Shown here piece by piece: positions 1 through 9,302 of a DNA stretch of 64,000 bases; within the stretch, counting starts at the first letter, position 1; each line of letters opens with the position of its first letter. Position numbers and translations under genes: made by a program. A model generated the notes under the pieces. It did no database searches, was not told the origin of the DNA, and saw nothing but the letters and a program-made list of their open reading frames with translations. The stretch is taken from assembly GCF_000312425.1 (NCBI RefSeq), contig NZ_HE997181.1, positions 5,193,788 through 5,257,787 on the forward strand, written 5' to 3'. This DNA comes from Reyranella massiliensis 521. Its GTDB lineage: Bacteria; Pseudomonadota; Alphaproteobacteria; Reyranellales; Reyranellaceae.

Positions 1-632
1 TTGGTCGCCTCGACCTGGGCGCGCAACGAGGCTTCGAGGATGGCACCCGCAACAACATTGGACGCGAGCGACAGATAGGCGCCTTCGAGCTGGAAGCACT
101 GCGCTTCGGCAAGCGCATCGAGCGACTCGATCTGGCGACGGTTGCCGCCCCAGATATCGAGGGCATAGGTGATCTGCAGTCCGGCCGTGAAGAGACCGAA
201 AATATTCAACGACTGGTCCGAGAGCGGCGATTGCAGAGTGGTCGCCGTCTGATTTTGTGACCCGGTGAAGCCCGCCGAGATCGTCGGAAACAGCGTCGCC
301 CGCTGTGCCCGCGCATTCGACTGCGCCACCTTGAGCGATGCGGCGGCGGCCCGGATGTCGGGATTTGCCCTCAGCGAACGTTCGATCAGGCTGTTGAGCT
401 GTGGCGACTGGAACACGCCCCACCACTGGCCGGGAATGTCCATGCCCTGCACGATGCGCTGCGCCTCGCCGCCCGGAATGCCGGCGGCGATCAGGTCCGC
501 CTTCTGGTCGGGCAGATAGGTGCGGGTTCCCGGGCCTTCGGGCGTCATGAAATCGGGCCCGACCGAGCAGGCGACCAGCGCCGTTGTTACGGCCAGGGCC
601 GGAAATGCCTTGAGAAAGAGACGTCGCATCAT
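1..632 (-). CDS. NodT-family outer-membrane efflux lipoprotein (partial)
   Basis: Outer-membrane channel component of a tripartite efflux pump (TolC/NodT type), cut by the window edge so only about 210 N-terminal residues are visible. The start codon overlaps the stop of the upstream RND pump gene as ATGA (start at 632), which argues for translational coupling. A basic N-terminus and hydrophobic stretch end in a lipobox LVAC with the modified Cys at residue 22, followed by SVGPDF, the usual start of mature NodT-type lipoproteins. A coiled-coil type segment (RANPDIRAAAASLKVAQ) further on fits the first alpha-barrel hairpin. Together with the next two genes it forms a complete efflux system. 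Confidence 0.88.
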   Translation of the reverse strand, partial: MMRRLFLKAFPALAVTTALVACSVGPDFMTPEGPGTRTYLPDQKADLIAAGIPGGEAQRIVQGMDIPGQWWGVFQSPQLNSLIERSLRANPDIRAAAASLKVAQSNARAQRATLFPTISAGFTGSQNQTATTLQSPLSDQSLNIFGLFTAGLQITYALDIWGGNRRQIESLDALAEAQCFQLEGAYLSLASNVVAGAILEASLRAQVEAT

Positions 633-3600
633 GATGCCTCCGCGGCCGATGCTTGGGGGGCCTCGCTGGGGGCGGGCAGGTGTCGGCGCGAGAAGAGGCC
701 GATGGCTGCCGGCAGGACAGTGAGGAAGAGCAGAGGCGCCAGCAGCGTGCCGCCGACGACGACGGTCGCCAGCGGGCGCTGGACCTGGCTGCCGATCGCC
801 GTCGAGAAGGCGGCGGGCAGCAAGCCGACCGCCGCCGCGGCGCACGTCATCAGCACCGGCCGCAGCTGCACGCTGCAGGTCTCGCGCAGCGCGGCCTCGC
901 GGTCGCGGCCCGCGTCGATCAGGCGGTTGAAGCAGGACAGCACCATGATGCCGTTCATGGCGGCGATGCCGAACAGCGCGACGAAGCCGATGGCCGCGGA
1001 GATACTGAAGGGCATGCCGACCACGAAGAGGCCGAGAACCCCGCCGATCAGCGCCATGGGGATCGCGCTGGCCGCCAGCAGCGTGTCGCGGAACGAGCCG
1101 AAGCTCATATAGAGCAGCAGGCCGATCAGGCCGATGGCGATCGGCACGGCGACGGCCAGTCGCTGCAGTGCGTTCTTGAGGTTGCCGAACTCGCCGACCC
1201 ACTCGATGCGATAGCCGCCGAGGATCTTCACCTGCTCGGCCACCTTCTGCTGGGCCTCGAGGATCGCGCTGCCGAGGTCGCGGCCGCGCACGCTGAACTT
1301 CACCGGGACGTAGCGTTCCTGCTGCTCGCGGTAGATGTAGTAGGCGCCGGAAACGAGCTCGACTTTGGCAACTTCGCTGAGCGGCACCTGGGTCACGCCG
1401 TTACCGATCTGGACGCCGATCTGGATGCTTTTGATCGCTTCGAGGTTTTGCCGGTATTTCGGCGCCAGGCGGACGACCATGGGGAAGTGCCGGTCGCTGC
1501 CGCCTTCGTAGACATCGCCGGCCGTCTGGCCTCCGATGGCGGCCTGGACGGTTGCGTTGATGTCGCCGGGCGCGAGGCCGTAGCGCGCGGCCCGGGTGCG
1601 GTCGATGTCGATGCGGATCGTTGGCTGGCCGAGCGAGGCCGACACGGCGAGGTCGGTGATGCCCGGCACCGTTGCCAGCACGTTCTTGATCTCGGTTCCG
1701 AGCTTAGCCAGCGTTTCGAGATCATTGCCGGAAATCTTGACCGAGTTCTCGCCCTTCACGCCGGACGCGGCTTCCTGGACATTGTCCTGGATGTACTGGG
1801 AAAAGGTGAATTCCACGCCGGGGAAGGCCTTCTGCAAGGCGTCGTTGATCTCGGCGATCAGGGCATCCTTGTCGACACCCTTGCGCCAGCGGTCGAGAGG
1901 CTTCAGCGGCACGAAGAACTCGGCATTGAAGAAGCCGGTCGAGTCGGTGCCGTCGTCGGGGCGACCGTGCTGGGAGATGACGGTTTCCGCCTCGGGGAAG
2001 CTCTTGATCAGCTTGCGCATGCGGTTGGCGTAGTCGTTGCCGGCTTCGAGCGAGATCGACGCCGGCATGACGGCGCGAATCCACATGTTGCCTTCTTCGA
2101 GCTTGGGCAGGAATTCGAGCCCGATGGTGCTGCCGGCCAGCACGGCCAGCGCGCCGGCGCCGAGGCCGGCCGCCAGCGTGACGCGGCGGCTGGCCAGCGC
2201 GACGTCGCGCAGTCTCGCATATCCATGGCTGAGCATACGCACGGCGCGCGTCTCGGCGTGAGCGACCTTGTCCGGCAGCAAGAGTGCTGCAAGGGCGGGC
2301 GAGACCGTGAAGGTGGCGATCAAACCGCCCAGCAGCGCGTAGGCATAGGTGCGTGCCATCGGTCCAAAGATGTGGCCCTCGACGCCGGACAGAGTGAACA
2401 GCGGCAGGAAGCCCGCGATGATGATCGTAGCCGAGAAGAAGATCGCCTGCGTTACCTCGCTCGAGGCGTGGAAGATCGTTGCGAGCTTGCCGGTGAGGCC
2501 TTCCGGTGTCGGGCGCCGGTAACTTACCGCCGGGCCATGGCTTGCCTGGGCGAGGTGGCGGAAGATGTTCTCGACCATGATCACGGTGGCATCGACGATG
2601 ATGCCGAAGTCGATCGCGCCCATGGACAGCAGGTTGGCCGATTCGCCACTCAGCACGAGGATGACCACGGCGAACAGCAGGGCGAAGGGAATGGTGGCCG
2701 AGACGATCAGGGCGCTGCGCAGGTCGCCGAGGAACAACCACTGGATCAGGAAGATGAGCACAACGCCCATCACCATGTTGTGCAGCACGGTATGGGTGGT
2801 GACCTCGACCAGGGCGCTGCGGTCGTAGATGCGTTCGATGCGGACGCCTGGCGGCAGGATGTTGCCGTTGTTGATCTTGTCGACCTCGTCCAGCACGCCG
2901 GTCAGCGTCGGCATGGTTTCCGCGCCGCGCCGCATCAGCACGATGCCCTGGATGATGTCGTTGTCGTCGTTCTGGCCGGCGATGCCGAGCCGTGGCTGGT
3001 TGCCCACCGTGACGGTGGCGACATCGGAAACCAGCACGGGCGCGCCATCGCGCACCGTCAACATGGTGTTGCGGATATCGTCCATCGAGCGGATCTGGCC
3101 GACGCTGCGCACGATCGCCGACTGCGAACCGATATTCACGGTGTTCGCGCCGACATTGATGTTGGCGTTGTTCAGCCCGTCGAGCACCTGCTTCAGCGTG
3201 AGGCCGTAGGCCATCAGCCGGTCGAGATCGACGGTGATGTCGTAGGTCTTGGTCCTGCCGCCCCAGCCGGTAACGTCGATGACGCCGGGGATCGCCTTGA
3301 AGCGGCGCTGCAGGATCCAGTCCTGTACGGTCTTGAGGTCGGCCGACGAATAGCCGGGCGGACCGGCCACACGGTAGCGGAAGACTTCACCGATCGGGCT
3401 GGTCGGCGAGAGAACAGGCTGTGCGCCGTTGGGCAATGGGCCGAGCTGCGACAGACGGTTGATCACCATCTGCGAGGCCTGCTGGTAGGTCACATCGTAG
3501 GTGAACTGCACCTTGACGTCGCTGAGGCCAAAGAGGGAGACGGTGCGGATTGCCTGGATATACGGAAGGCCCGCCATCTGGATCTCGATGGGGATCGTGA

Positions 3601-3790
3601 TGTAGCGCTCGATCTCTTCCGACGACTGGCCGGGATTCTGCGTGATGATGTCCACCAGCGGCGGCACCGGGTCGGGATAGGCCTCGATGTTTAGCCGCGC
3701 ATAGGCGAACAGGCCGGCGACTAGGAGCACTCCGCTCAGGATGACAACCAGGATGCGTTGCCTGAGGGCGGCGGCGATGAGGGATTGCAT
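629..3790 (-). CDS. RND-superfamily efflux pump, heavy-metal (CzcA/HME) type
   Basis: Inner-membrane proton-driven pump subunit, 1053 residues, normal length for RND pumps. Residues 36-41 read EAYPDP, a hallmark near the first transmembrane helix of the CzcA/HME subgroup, and TM4 (residues 394-408) carries DFGIIVDATVIMVEN, the acidic proton-relay helix of that group rather than the drug-pump version. Twelve hydrophobic segments and two large periplasmic loops are present. The gene is followed with a 4-bp overlap by the outer-membrane lipoprotein and preceded by an adaptor gene. Metal specificity cannot be read from sequence alone; HME relatives also include pumps with non-metal substrates. 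Confidence 0.9.
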   Translation of the reverse strand: MQSLIAAALRQRILVVILSGVLLVAGLFAYARLNIEAYPDPVPPLVDIITQNPGQSSEEIERYITIPIEIQMAGLPYIQAIRTVSLFGLSDVKVQFTYDVTYQQASQMVINRLSQLGPLPNGAQPVLSPTSPIGEVFRYRVAGPPGYSSADLKTVQDWILQRRFKAIPGVIDVTGWGGRTKTYDITVDLDRLMAYGLTLKQVLDGLNNANINVGANTVNIGSQSAIVRSVGQIRSMDDIRNTMLTVRDGAPVLVSDVATVTVGNQPRLGIAGQNDDNDIIQGIVLMRRGAETMPTLTGVLDEVDKINNGNILPPGVRIERIYDRSALVEVTTHTVLHNMVMGVVLIFLIQWLFLGDLRSALIVSATIPFALLFAVVILVLSGESANLLSMGAIDFGIIVDATVIMVENIFRHLAQASHGPAVSYRRPTPEGLTGKLATIFHASSEVTQAIFFSATIIIAGFLPLFTLSGVEGHIFGPMARTYAYALLGGLIATFTVSPALAALLLPDKVAHAETRAVRMLSHGYARLRDVALASRRVTLAAGLGAGALAVLAGSTIGLEFLPKLEEGNMWIRAVMPASISLEAGNDYANRMRKLIKSFPEAETVISQHGRPDDGTDSTGFFNAEFFVPLKPLDRWRKGVDKDALIAEINDALQKAFPGVEFTFSQYIQDNVQEAASGVKGENSVKISGNDLETLAKLGTEIKNVLATVPGITDLAVSASLGQPTIRIDIDRTRAARYGLAPGDINATVQAAIGGQTAGDVYEGGSDRHFPMVVRLAPKYRQNLEAIKSIQIGVQIGNGVTQVPLSEVAKVELVSGAYYIYREQQERYVPVKFSVRGRDLGSAILEAQQKVAEQVKILGGYRIEWVGEFGNLKNALQRLAVAVPIAIGLIGLLLYMSFGSFRDTLLAASAIPMALIGGVLGLFVVGMPFSISAAIGFVALFGIAAMNGIMVLSCFNRLIDAGRDREAALRETCSVQLRPVLMTCAAAAVGLLPAAFSTAIGSQVQRPLATVVVGGTLLAPLLFLTVLPAAIGLFSRRHLPAPSEAPQASAAEAS

Positions 3791-3844
3791 GGGATGATCG
3801 CCGTGCTGGAGAAAGTGCCGGGGCTGGCGGCGCCCGGCAGGCCG

Positions 3845-5095
3845 TCAGTCGCGCTTGGCCGCGCGATCGATGAATAGTGTACCGCTCGTCACCACGGTTT
3901 CGCCGGTCTGCACCCCCTTGCGCACTTCGACGAAGCCGTTGGCGGTCGTACCGACCTCGATGGGACGGGAGACGATGGATTTGTCTTCGGGGCGAGCGAC
4001 CCAGACGCGGGCATCGGCCCCTTCGTAGACGATGGCTTCCTGCCGCACCGCCGGCATGGTCTGCGGCACGCCGGTGACGATGCGGAAGCTGGCGAACATC
4101 TCGGGCATCAGCTCGCGATCCGCATTGGCGATCTCGGCGCGTACCGGAAGGCGGCGCGTGTTGGGGTCGAGCGCCGGCGCGACGTAGCTCAGCTTCGCAT
4201 TGAAGGTCCGGCCTGGATAAGCCAGCACGGATACCTCGACCGGCGCGCCGACCTTCATCCGCGGCGCGTCGGATTCGCGGACATTGGCGATTAGCCAGAC
4301 TTTCGAGAGGTCGCCGATGTTGAACACAGGATCGGTCGCGCCGGCATTGATGTACTGGCCGAGGCCGATCTTGCGCTGGATCACGGTGCCGTCGATCGGG
4401 GCGGACACGATGGTCTCGGCGCCGATGCGGTCGACCTTTTCGAGCTGCTCGATCTCGGCGTCGGAGCGGCCGAGGATGCGCAGACGGTTGCGCACGGCGG
4501 CGAGCGCGATATCGGCCGACCTGAGATCGCCCTGTGCGGCGACGAGGTCGGACTGGGCCTGTTCGAGGTCCTTCAGCGCGCCGCCGCGGATCGACAGGAG
4601 TTCCTTCTGGCGCTTTTCGGCCATCTGGGCGAGAGCGAGCTTCGAACGCGCCTTTTCGACGCCGGCGACGGCGGTCACGAGATCGTTCTGGCCTTGTACG
4701 AACTCGCTCGCCTCGATGGCGAACAGCGGAGCGCCACGTTCGACGTGGTCGCCGGGCTTGGCGATCAGGCGCGTGACGCGACCGGAGTAGGGCGAGAAGA
4801 CCGGCGTCGTGGTGTCCTCATTGATGCCGATCTTGCCGTCGGTCGCACGCTCCTCTCGGAAGGCCACCTGCTTTACCGTCTCGAAGCGGAGGCCGGACCA
4901 CTGTGTCTCGCTCGGGCGGAACGCGCCATCGGCCTCGACGACCGTTGCGGGGCGTGCCAGGGCATTGCTCGGCTGCGTGTCGAATGTCCCGACTGCGGCC
5001 AACGTCAGCCCGGCGATACCGGCACCGGCACCGGCAAACCAGAGACGGTTGCGGCGCAGACGGGCGATCAGGGAAAGGTCGGTCGGAGCGGTCAT
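3845..5095 (-). CDS. RND efflux periplasmic adaptor (HlyD/CzcB type)
   Basis: Membrane-fusion protein linking the RND pump to the outer-membrane channel; 416 residues. I chose the ATG at 5095 (MTAPTDLSLIARL) because it precedes a basic stretch and a single hydrophobic anchor (about residues 18-38); an upstream in-frame extension has no adaptor-like content. The middle shows the biotinyl/lipoyl-like halves (GRVTRLIAKPGDHVERG and later APIDGTVIQRKIGLGQ) around a coiled-coil hairpin, followed by a beta-barrel domain. It lies upstream of and on the same strand as the RND gene, so it is probably the first gene of the operon, transcribed from the 5096-5219 divergent region. Confidence 0.88.
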   Translation of the reverse strand: MTAPTDLSLIARLRRNRLWFAGAGAGIAGLTLAAVGTFDTQPSNALARPATVVEADGAFRPSETQWSGLRFETVKQVAFREERATDGKIGINEDTTTPVFSPYSGRVTRLIAKPGDHVERGAPLFAIEASEFVQGQNDLVTAVAGVEKARSKLALAQMAEKRQKELLSIRGGALKDLEQAQSDLVAAQGDLRSADIALAAVRNRLRILGRSDAEIEQLEKVDRIGAETIVSAPIDGTVIQRKIGLGQYINAGATDPVFNIGDLSKVWLIANVRESDAPRMKVGAPVEVSVLAYPGRTFNAKLSYVAPALDPNTRRLPVRAEIANADRELMPEMFASFRIVTGVPQTMPAVRQEAIVYEGADARVWVARPEDKSIVSRPIEVGTTANGFVEVRKGVQTGETVVTSGTLFIDRAAKRD

Positions 5096-5137
5096 GATGA
5101 GCGACCCTAACCAGTGCGCATTACGTGCACCTGACGG

Positions 5138-5147
5138 TTGTCGACAA
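5138..5147. promoter_or_regulatory. Palindrome in divergent efflux / two-component promoter region
   Basis: The perfect 10-bp palindrome TTGTCGACAA lies in the 124-bp gap between the divergent adaptor and response-regulator genes. It is a candidate regulator-binding site by position only. OmpR-type regulators often prefer direct repeats, so the assignment is weak. Confidence 0.3.
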
Positions 5148-5219
5148 GGTCGAAGCGCCACCGGCAGCCGTCGTGCTAAAGTCAAACTAATGTAATCCCC
5201 GCTCCGGGAGGGCGTTGCC

Positions 5220-5900
5220 GTGAGAGTCCTTCTTGTCGAGGACAATGCCGAACTGGTTGCGCTGCTGGTCAAGGGGCTGGCGCGCAACGGTTTCTCGGCC
5301 GATACCGTAGATAATGCCGGCGATGCGGCGCATGCACTCGCTGCCATGCGCTACGCGGCGGTCGTACTCGACCTCGGCCTGCCGGACGAAGACGGGCTCT
5401 CTCTGTTGCGCGGCATGCGTGGCCGCGGCGATTCGACACCAGTCCTTGTGCTGACGGCACGCGACGGCGTTTCCGACCGGGTCAACGGACTGAGGGCTGG
5501 GGCAGACGACTATCTCGTAAAGCCCTTTGCCATGGAGGAGCTTGTAGCCCGGCTGCAGGCGCTGTTGCGCCGCCCCGGCAACATGCTGGGGCGCAGACTC
5601 ACCTTCGGCAATGTCTCCCTCGATACCGAAGGGCGGCAGATCCTGGTCGACGGCACCGTGCGATCCTTTCCGGCGCGAGAGACGGCAGTGCTGGAGATCC
5701 TGCTGCGGCGGGGCGGCAACGTGGCGCCCAAGCGCCTGTTCGAGGATCAGCTCTTTGGCCTGTCGGGCGATGTCGGGTCCAATGCCGTCGAGGTCTATGT
5801 CCATCGGCTGCGCAAGATGCTGGCGGATTGCGGCGCCAACGTGCGGGTCCATACGGTAAGAGGCGTCGGCTACCTGCTCACCGAGGACAAGACCGGGTGA
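5220..5900 (+). CDS. OmpR/PhoB-family response regulator
   Basis: Two-component transcription factor, 226 residues, GTG start. The receiver domain has the acidic pocket (E7/D8), phospho-acceptor D51 in VVLDLGLPDEDG, T79 and K101 (DDYLVKPF). The C-terminal winged helix ends with the family pattern EVYVHRLRKML and RGVGYLL. The next gene, a sensor kinase, starts inside its stop codon (GTGA overlap), giving a regulator-kinase operon. It is divergent from the RND efflux operon, so it probably controls that pump, as CzcR/CusR-type systems do; the inducing signal is unknown. Confidence 0.92.
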   Translation: MRVLLVEDNAELVALLVKGLARNGFSADTVDNAGDAAHALAAMRYAAVVLDLGLPDEDGLSLLRGMRGRGDSTPVLVLTARDGVSDRVNGLRAGADDYLVKPFAMEELVARLQALLRRPGNMLGRRLTFGNVSLDTEGRQILVDGTVRSFPARETAVLEILLRRGGNVAPKRLFEDQLFGLSGDVGSNAVEVYVHRLRKMLADCGANVRVHTVRGVGYLLTEDKTG

Positions 5901-7249
5901 ATCGCTTCCGCTCGATCATCTCCCGTGTCGTCGCGCTGCATGTCGTCACGGTCGGCTTGACCTCGATCCTGATGCCGCTGGCGCTCTACTGGCTTCTGAA
6001 CCAGGCCGCCAACAACCTTCACCGCGACGCGCTGCGCAGCCAGGCACTCACCATCGGCAGTTTCCTGCGGCCGACGCCGAGCGGCGCCACGCAGCTCGAA
6101 ATCCCGGCCGAGGCGATGCCGCTCTATTCCGGCGAGTATGCGCTCTATTCCTACGCAGTGCTCGATGCCGACGGAAAGGTGCTCTTTTCCTCCAGGGGCG
6201 ACGACCAGCCGCTATTCGCCTCGATCGATCCTTCGTCGAGCGAATGGTTCAGCCGGCGGCGCAGCAGCGGCGCCGTACTGTTCGGCGTCAGCGTTCCTCG
6301 CGCGGTCGGCGAGCGACTCTACTGGATTCAAGTCGGCCAGGACCTCACGCATCGCGATGTCATCATCGACGACATCGTCCACTCGTTCATTCCGCGCGTC
6401 GCCTGGATTACCTTTCCGATCCTGCTGCTGCTTCTCTTGATCGACATTCTGATCTTTCGGCGGGCGCTCGAGCCGGTGCGTCAAGCCTCGACGACAGCAG
6501 CGGCGATCGGACCGACCAGCACAGATGTCCGCTTGTCGGAAGCTTCCATGCCGGCCGAGATCGTGCCGCTGGTCCATGCCGTCAATCAGGCGCTGGAGCG
6601 GCTGGAAGCGGGCTTCCGCGCACAGCGGGAGTTCACCGCCGATATGGCGCACGAGCTCAGAACGCCGCTTGCCATCATGCGCGCCCGGGTCGACTCCATG
6701 GACGAAGGACCGCTGCGGCAGTCGTTGCAGACCGATATCGTCAACATGACGCGCACCGTGAACCAGGTTCTCGACATCGCCGAACTCGAAAGCTTCGTCG
6801 TACGCGCCGACTCGACGGCGGACATTCACGCCGTTTGTGCCGATGCCGTGGGCTTCATGGCACCGCTCGCGGTCGGCAGCGACAAGACGATCGCGCTGAC
6901 CGGCATCGAGGAGCCGGTTTGGGTGCGCGGCCACGCCGAGGCCTTGTTCCGGGCCGTGCGCAACCTTGTCGAAAATGCCATCCGCCATACGCCGCGCGGC
7001 GGCTCGATCGAGGTCGATGTGGCCGCCGATGGCACGGTGCGCGTGCTGGACACTGGCCCGGGCGTGCCGCAGGCGGAGCGGCAGTCGATCTTTGCACGTT
7101 TCTGGCGCCGCGATCGCGCCAAGGCCGACAGCCGCGGGCTGGGCCTCGCCATCGTCGCGCGCGTGGCGGCGGCCCACGAAGGCAGCATCTCGGTGGACGA
7201 CCGGCCCGGCGGGGGCGCCGTCTTCACCTTGAAGCTCAGGCTGGCTTGA
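5897..7249 (+). CDS. Sensor histidine kinase (EnvZ/CusS-like)
   Basis: Inner-membrane sensor kinase of 450 residues, partner of the preceding regulator. I chose GTG at 5897, which overlaps the regulator stop (GTGA); the upstream in-frame ATG would overlap by about 70 bp. Two transmembrane segments (about residues 10-35 and 168-188) flank a periplasmic loop of about 130 residues, followed by a HAMP-like linker, the dimerisation box with H252 in DMAHELRTPLAIM, the N box (N360 in RNLVENAIRHTP), G1 (DTGPGVP) and G2 (RGLGLAIV). All catalytic motifs look intact. The periplasmic loop has no obvious His- or Cys-rich metal site, so the ligand is open. Confidence 0.92.
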   Translation: MNRFRSIISRVVALHVVTVGLTSILMPLALYWLLNQAANNLHRDALRSQALTIGSFLRPTPSGATQLEIPAEAMPLYSGEYALYSYAVLDADGKVLFSSRGDDQPLFASIDPSSSEWFSRRRSSGAVLFGVSVPRAVGERLYWIQVGQDLTHRDVIIDDIVHSFIPRVAWITFPILLLLLLIDILIFRRALEPVRQASTTAAAIGPTSTDVRLSEASMPAEIVPLVHAVNQALERLEAGFRAQREFTADMAHELRTPLAIMRARVDSMDEGPLRQSLQTDIVNMTRTVNQVLDIAELESFVVRADSTADIHAVCADAVGFMAPLAVGSDKTIALTGIEEPVWVRGHAEALFRAVRNLVENAIRHTPRGGSIEVDVAADGTVRVLDTGPGVPQAERQSIFARFWRRDRAKADSRGLGLAIVARVAAAHEGSISVDDRPGGGAVFTLKLRLA

Positions 7250-7317
7250 CCAGCACGAATTGCCTGTGGCTATCTGCCTGACGGAACTGCCGCACAACGA
7301 GACGAACGGCAGGCCGT

Positions 7318-9297
7318 GTGGGAGTGCTGCAGGGAATGACCGCCGAAAGGGCCATTGCCCGGACCGAGCCTCGAGACACGTTCCCCAAACTGCTGGCGGA
7401 GCTTGCAAAGACGCGCGGCAACCGGCCCGCCTACCGGGAAAAGGAATACGGCATCTGGCAGACCTATGACTGGGCCCATGTCGCAGCCCAGGTGCGCCTG
7501 CTGGCCGCCGGCCTCGCCGACCTGGGCTTCCGGCGGGGGGATCGGCTGATCGTGGCCGGCGACAACCGGCCGAGCCTCTACTGGTCGATGTGCGCGGCGC
7601 AGTCGCTGGGCGGCGTGCCGGTGCCGGTCTACCAGGACTCGGTCGCCGACGAACTGGCCTACGTCGTCGAGCATGCCGGTGCCCGTTATGCCCTGGCCGA
7701 GAACCAGGAGCAGGTCGACAAGCTTCTGGAGATCCAGAAGAAAGTGCCGTCGTTACAGACCATTCTCTACAACGATCCGCGCGGCATGCGGCACTACGAG
7801 GGGCTGCTGTCCTATGCCGACGTGCAGGCGCGCGGCGAGAAGCGGTTGGCGGCTACCCCCGACACGGTTTCGGCCGAGGTTGCCCAGGGCAAGGGCAGCG
7901 ACGATGCCATCATGCTCTACACCTCGGGCACCACGGGCCGGCCGAAGGGCGCGGTGCTGAGCTACGACAATCTCGTCTGGGCAGCCGAGGCGGGGGCTGC
8001 CTTCGACGGTCTCAAGGCCGGCGACGAGCTGCTCTCCTATCTGCCGATGGCCTGGGTCGGCGATCACATCTTCTCCTATGCGCAGGGCTATGTGGTCGGG
8101 CTGGTCGTGAATTGCCCCGAATCGGCCTCGACGGTGATGACCGACCTGCGGGAGATCGGGCCGACCTATTACTTTGCCCCGCCCCGCGTGCTGGAGAACC
8201 TGATCACCCAGGTCACGATCCGCATGGAAGATGCGGGCTTGATCAAGCGCCGCCTGTTCCAGTTCTTCATGGGCGTGGCACGCCGCGTCGGTCCGGCGTT
8301 GCTCGATGGCCGGTCGGTCTCGATCGGCGACCGGCTGCTCTATGGGCTGGGCAACCTGCTGATCTACGGTCCGCTCAAGAATACGCTGGGCATGAGCCGC
8401 GTACGCGTGGCCTATACCGCGGGCGAAGCCGTCGGACCGGAGATCTTCAACTTCTATCGCGCGCTCGGCGTGAACATGAAGCAGCTCTACGGCCAGACCG
8501 AAGCCTCGGTGTTCGTCACCATCCACCCCAACGGCGAGGTCTTCCCCGAAACGGTCGGCAAGCCGGTTTCCAAGGTCGAGCTCAGGATCGCCGAGTCGGG
8601 CGAGGTGCTCTACCGCAGCCCCGGTGTGTTCAAGGAATATTTCAAGAATCCCGAGGCGACCAACGACACCAAGACCGCAGACGGCTGGGTGCATACCGGC
8701 GATGCCGGTTACCTCGACGAACGCGGCCATCTGCGCATCATCGATCGTGCCAAGGACGTCGGGAAGCTCAACGACGGCACGCTGTTCGCGCCGAAATACA
8801 TCGAGAACAAGCTGAAGTTCTTTGCGCACATCAACGAGGCGGTGGCGTTCGGCGACGGCCGCGACTTTGTCGCCGCCTTCGTCAATATCGACATGATCGC
8901 CGTCGGCGACTGGGCGGAGCGGCGCAATATCGCCTATGCGAGCTACCAGGAGCTGGCGGCAAGGCCCGAGGTCTACGACCTGATCCAGGGCGAAATCGAA
9001 CAGGTGAACCGCGACCTCGCCGCCGATCCGCGGATGGCCGGCGCGCAGATCCGCCGCTTCCTGATCCTGCACAAGGCGCTCGAAGCCGACGACGGGGAAC
9101 TGACGCGCACCAACAAGGTGCGGCGCGGCTTCATCGGCGAACGCTACAGGACGCTGGTCGATGCCCTCTACGGCACGGCCAGCTCCGCCCATATCGCCGT
9201 CGACGTCACCTTCGAGGACGGCCGCAAGGGCAGGATCGAAGGCGATGTCGCGATCCGCGACCTCGCCCCGCATCCGGCACTCAGGAAGGCAGGCTGA
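7318..9297 (+). CDS. AMP-binding long-chain fatty-acid--CoA ligase-like protein
   Basis: ATP-dependent acid:CoA ligase of the ANL superfamily, 659 residues, of the long, FadD15-like type often placed in front of Liv-type transporters. It carries the P-loop-like motif YTSGTTGRPKG, the A5 motif YGQTEAS and the A7/A8 region GWVHTGDAGYLDERGHLRIIDRAKD. The GTG at 7318 is used here; an in-frame ATG at 7336 is an equally possible start. The following ABC ATPase starts 5 bp after its stop, so the ligase and importer are probably one operon and the imported acid is probably thioesterified. The acid is not identifiable; it could be a fatty or an aromatic acid. Confidence 0.85.
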   Translation: MGVLQGMTAERAIARTEPRDTFPKLLAELAKTRGNRPAYREKEYGIWQTYDWAHVAAQVRLLAAGLADLGFRRGDRLIVAGDNRPSLYWSMCAAQSLGGVPVPVYQDSVADELAYVVEHAGARYALAENQEQVDKLLEIQKKVPSLQTILYNDPRGMRHYEGLLSYADVQARGEKRLAATPDTVSAEVAQGKGSDDAIMLYTSGTTGRPKGAVLSYDNLVWAAEAGAAFDGLKAGDELLSYLPMAWVGDHIFSYAQGYVVGLVVNCPESASTVMTDLREIGPTYYFAPPRVLENLITQVTIRMEDAGLIKRRLFQFFMGVARRVGPALLDGRSVSIGDRLLYGLGNLLIYGPLKNTLGMSRVRVAYTAGEAVGPEIFNFYRALGVNMKQLYGQTEASVFVTIHPNGEVFPETVGKPVSKVELRIAESGEVLYRSPGVFKEYFKNPEATNDTKTADGWVHTGDAGYLDERGHLRIIDRAKDVGKLNDGTLFAPKYIENKLKFFAHINEAVAFGDGRDFVAAFVNIDMIAVGDWAERRNIAYASYQELAARPEVYDLIQGEIEQVNRDLAADPRMAGAQIRRFLILHKALEADDGELTRTNKVRRGFIGERYRTLVDALYGTASSAHIAVDVTFEDGRKGRIEGDVAIRDLAPHPALRKAG

Positions 9298-9302
9298 CGC
9301 CG

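Noticed and set aside
653..3694. Very long open frame (over 1000 codons) antisense to the RND pump gene
   Set aside because: It is the complementary-frame shadow of a GC-rich coding sequence; its composition is charged and low-complexity with no family motif, while the opposite strand encodes a clear RND pump.
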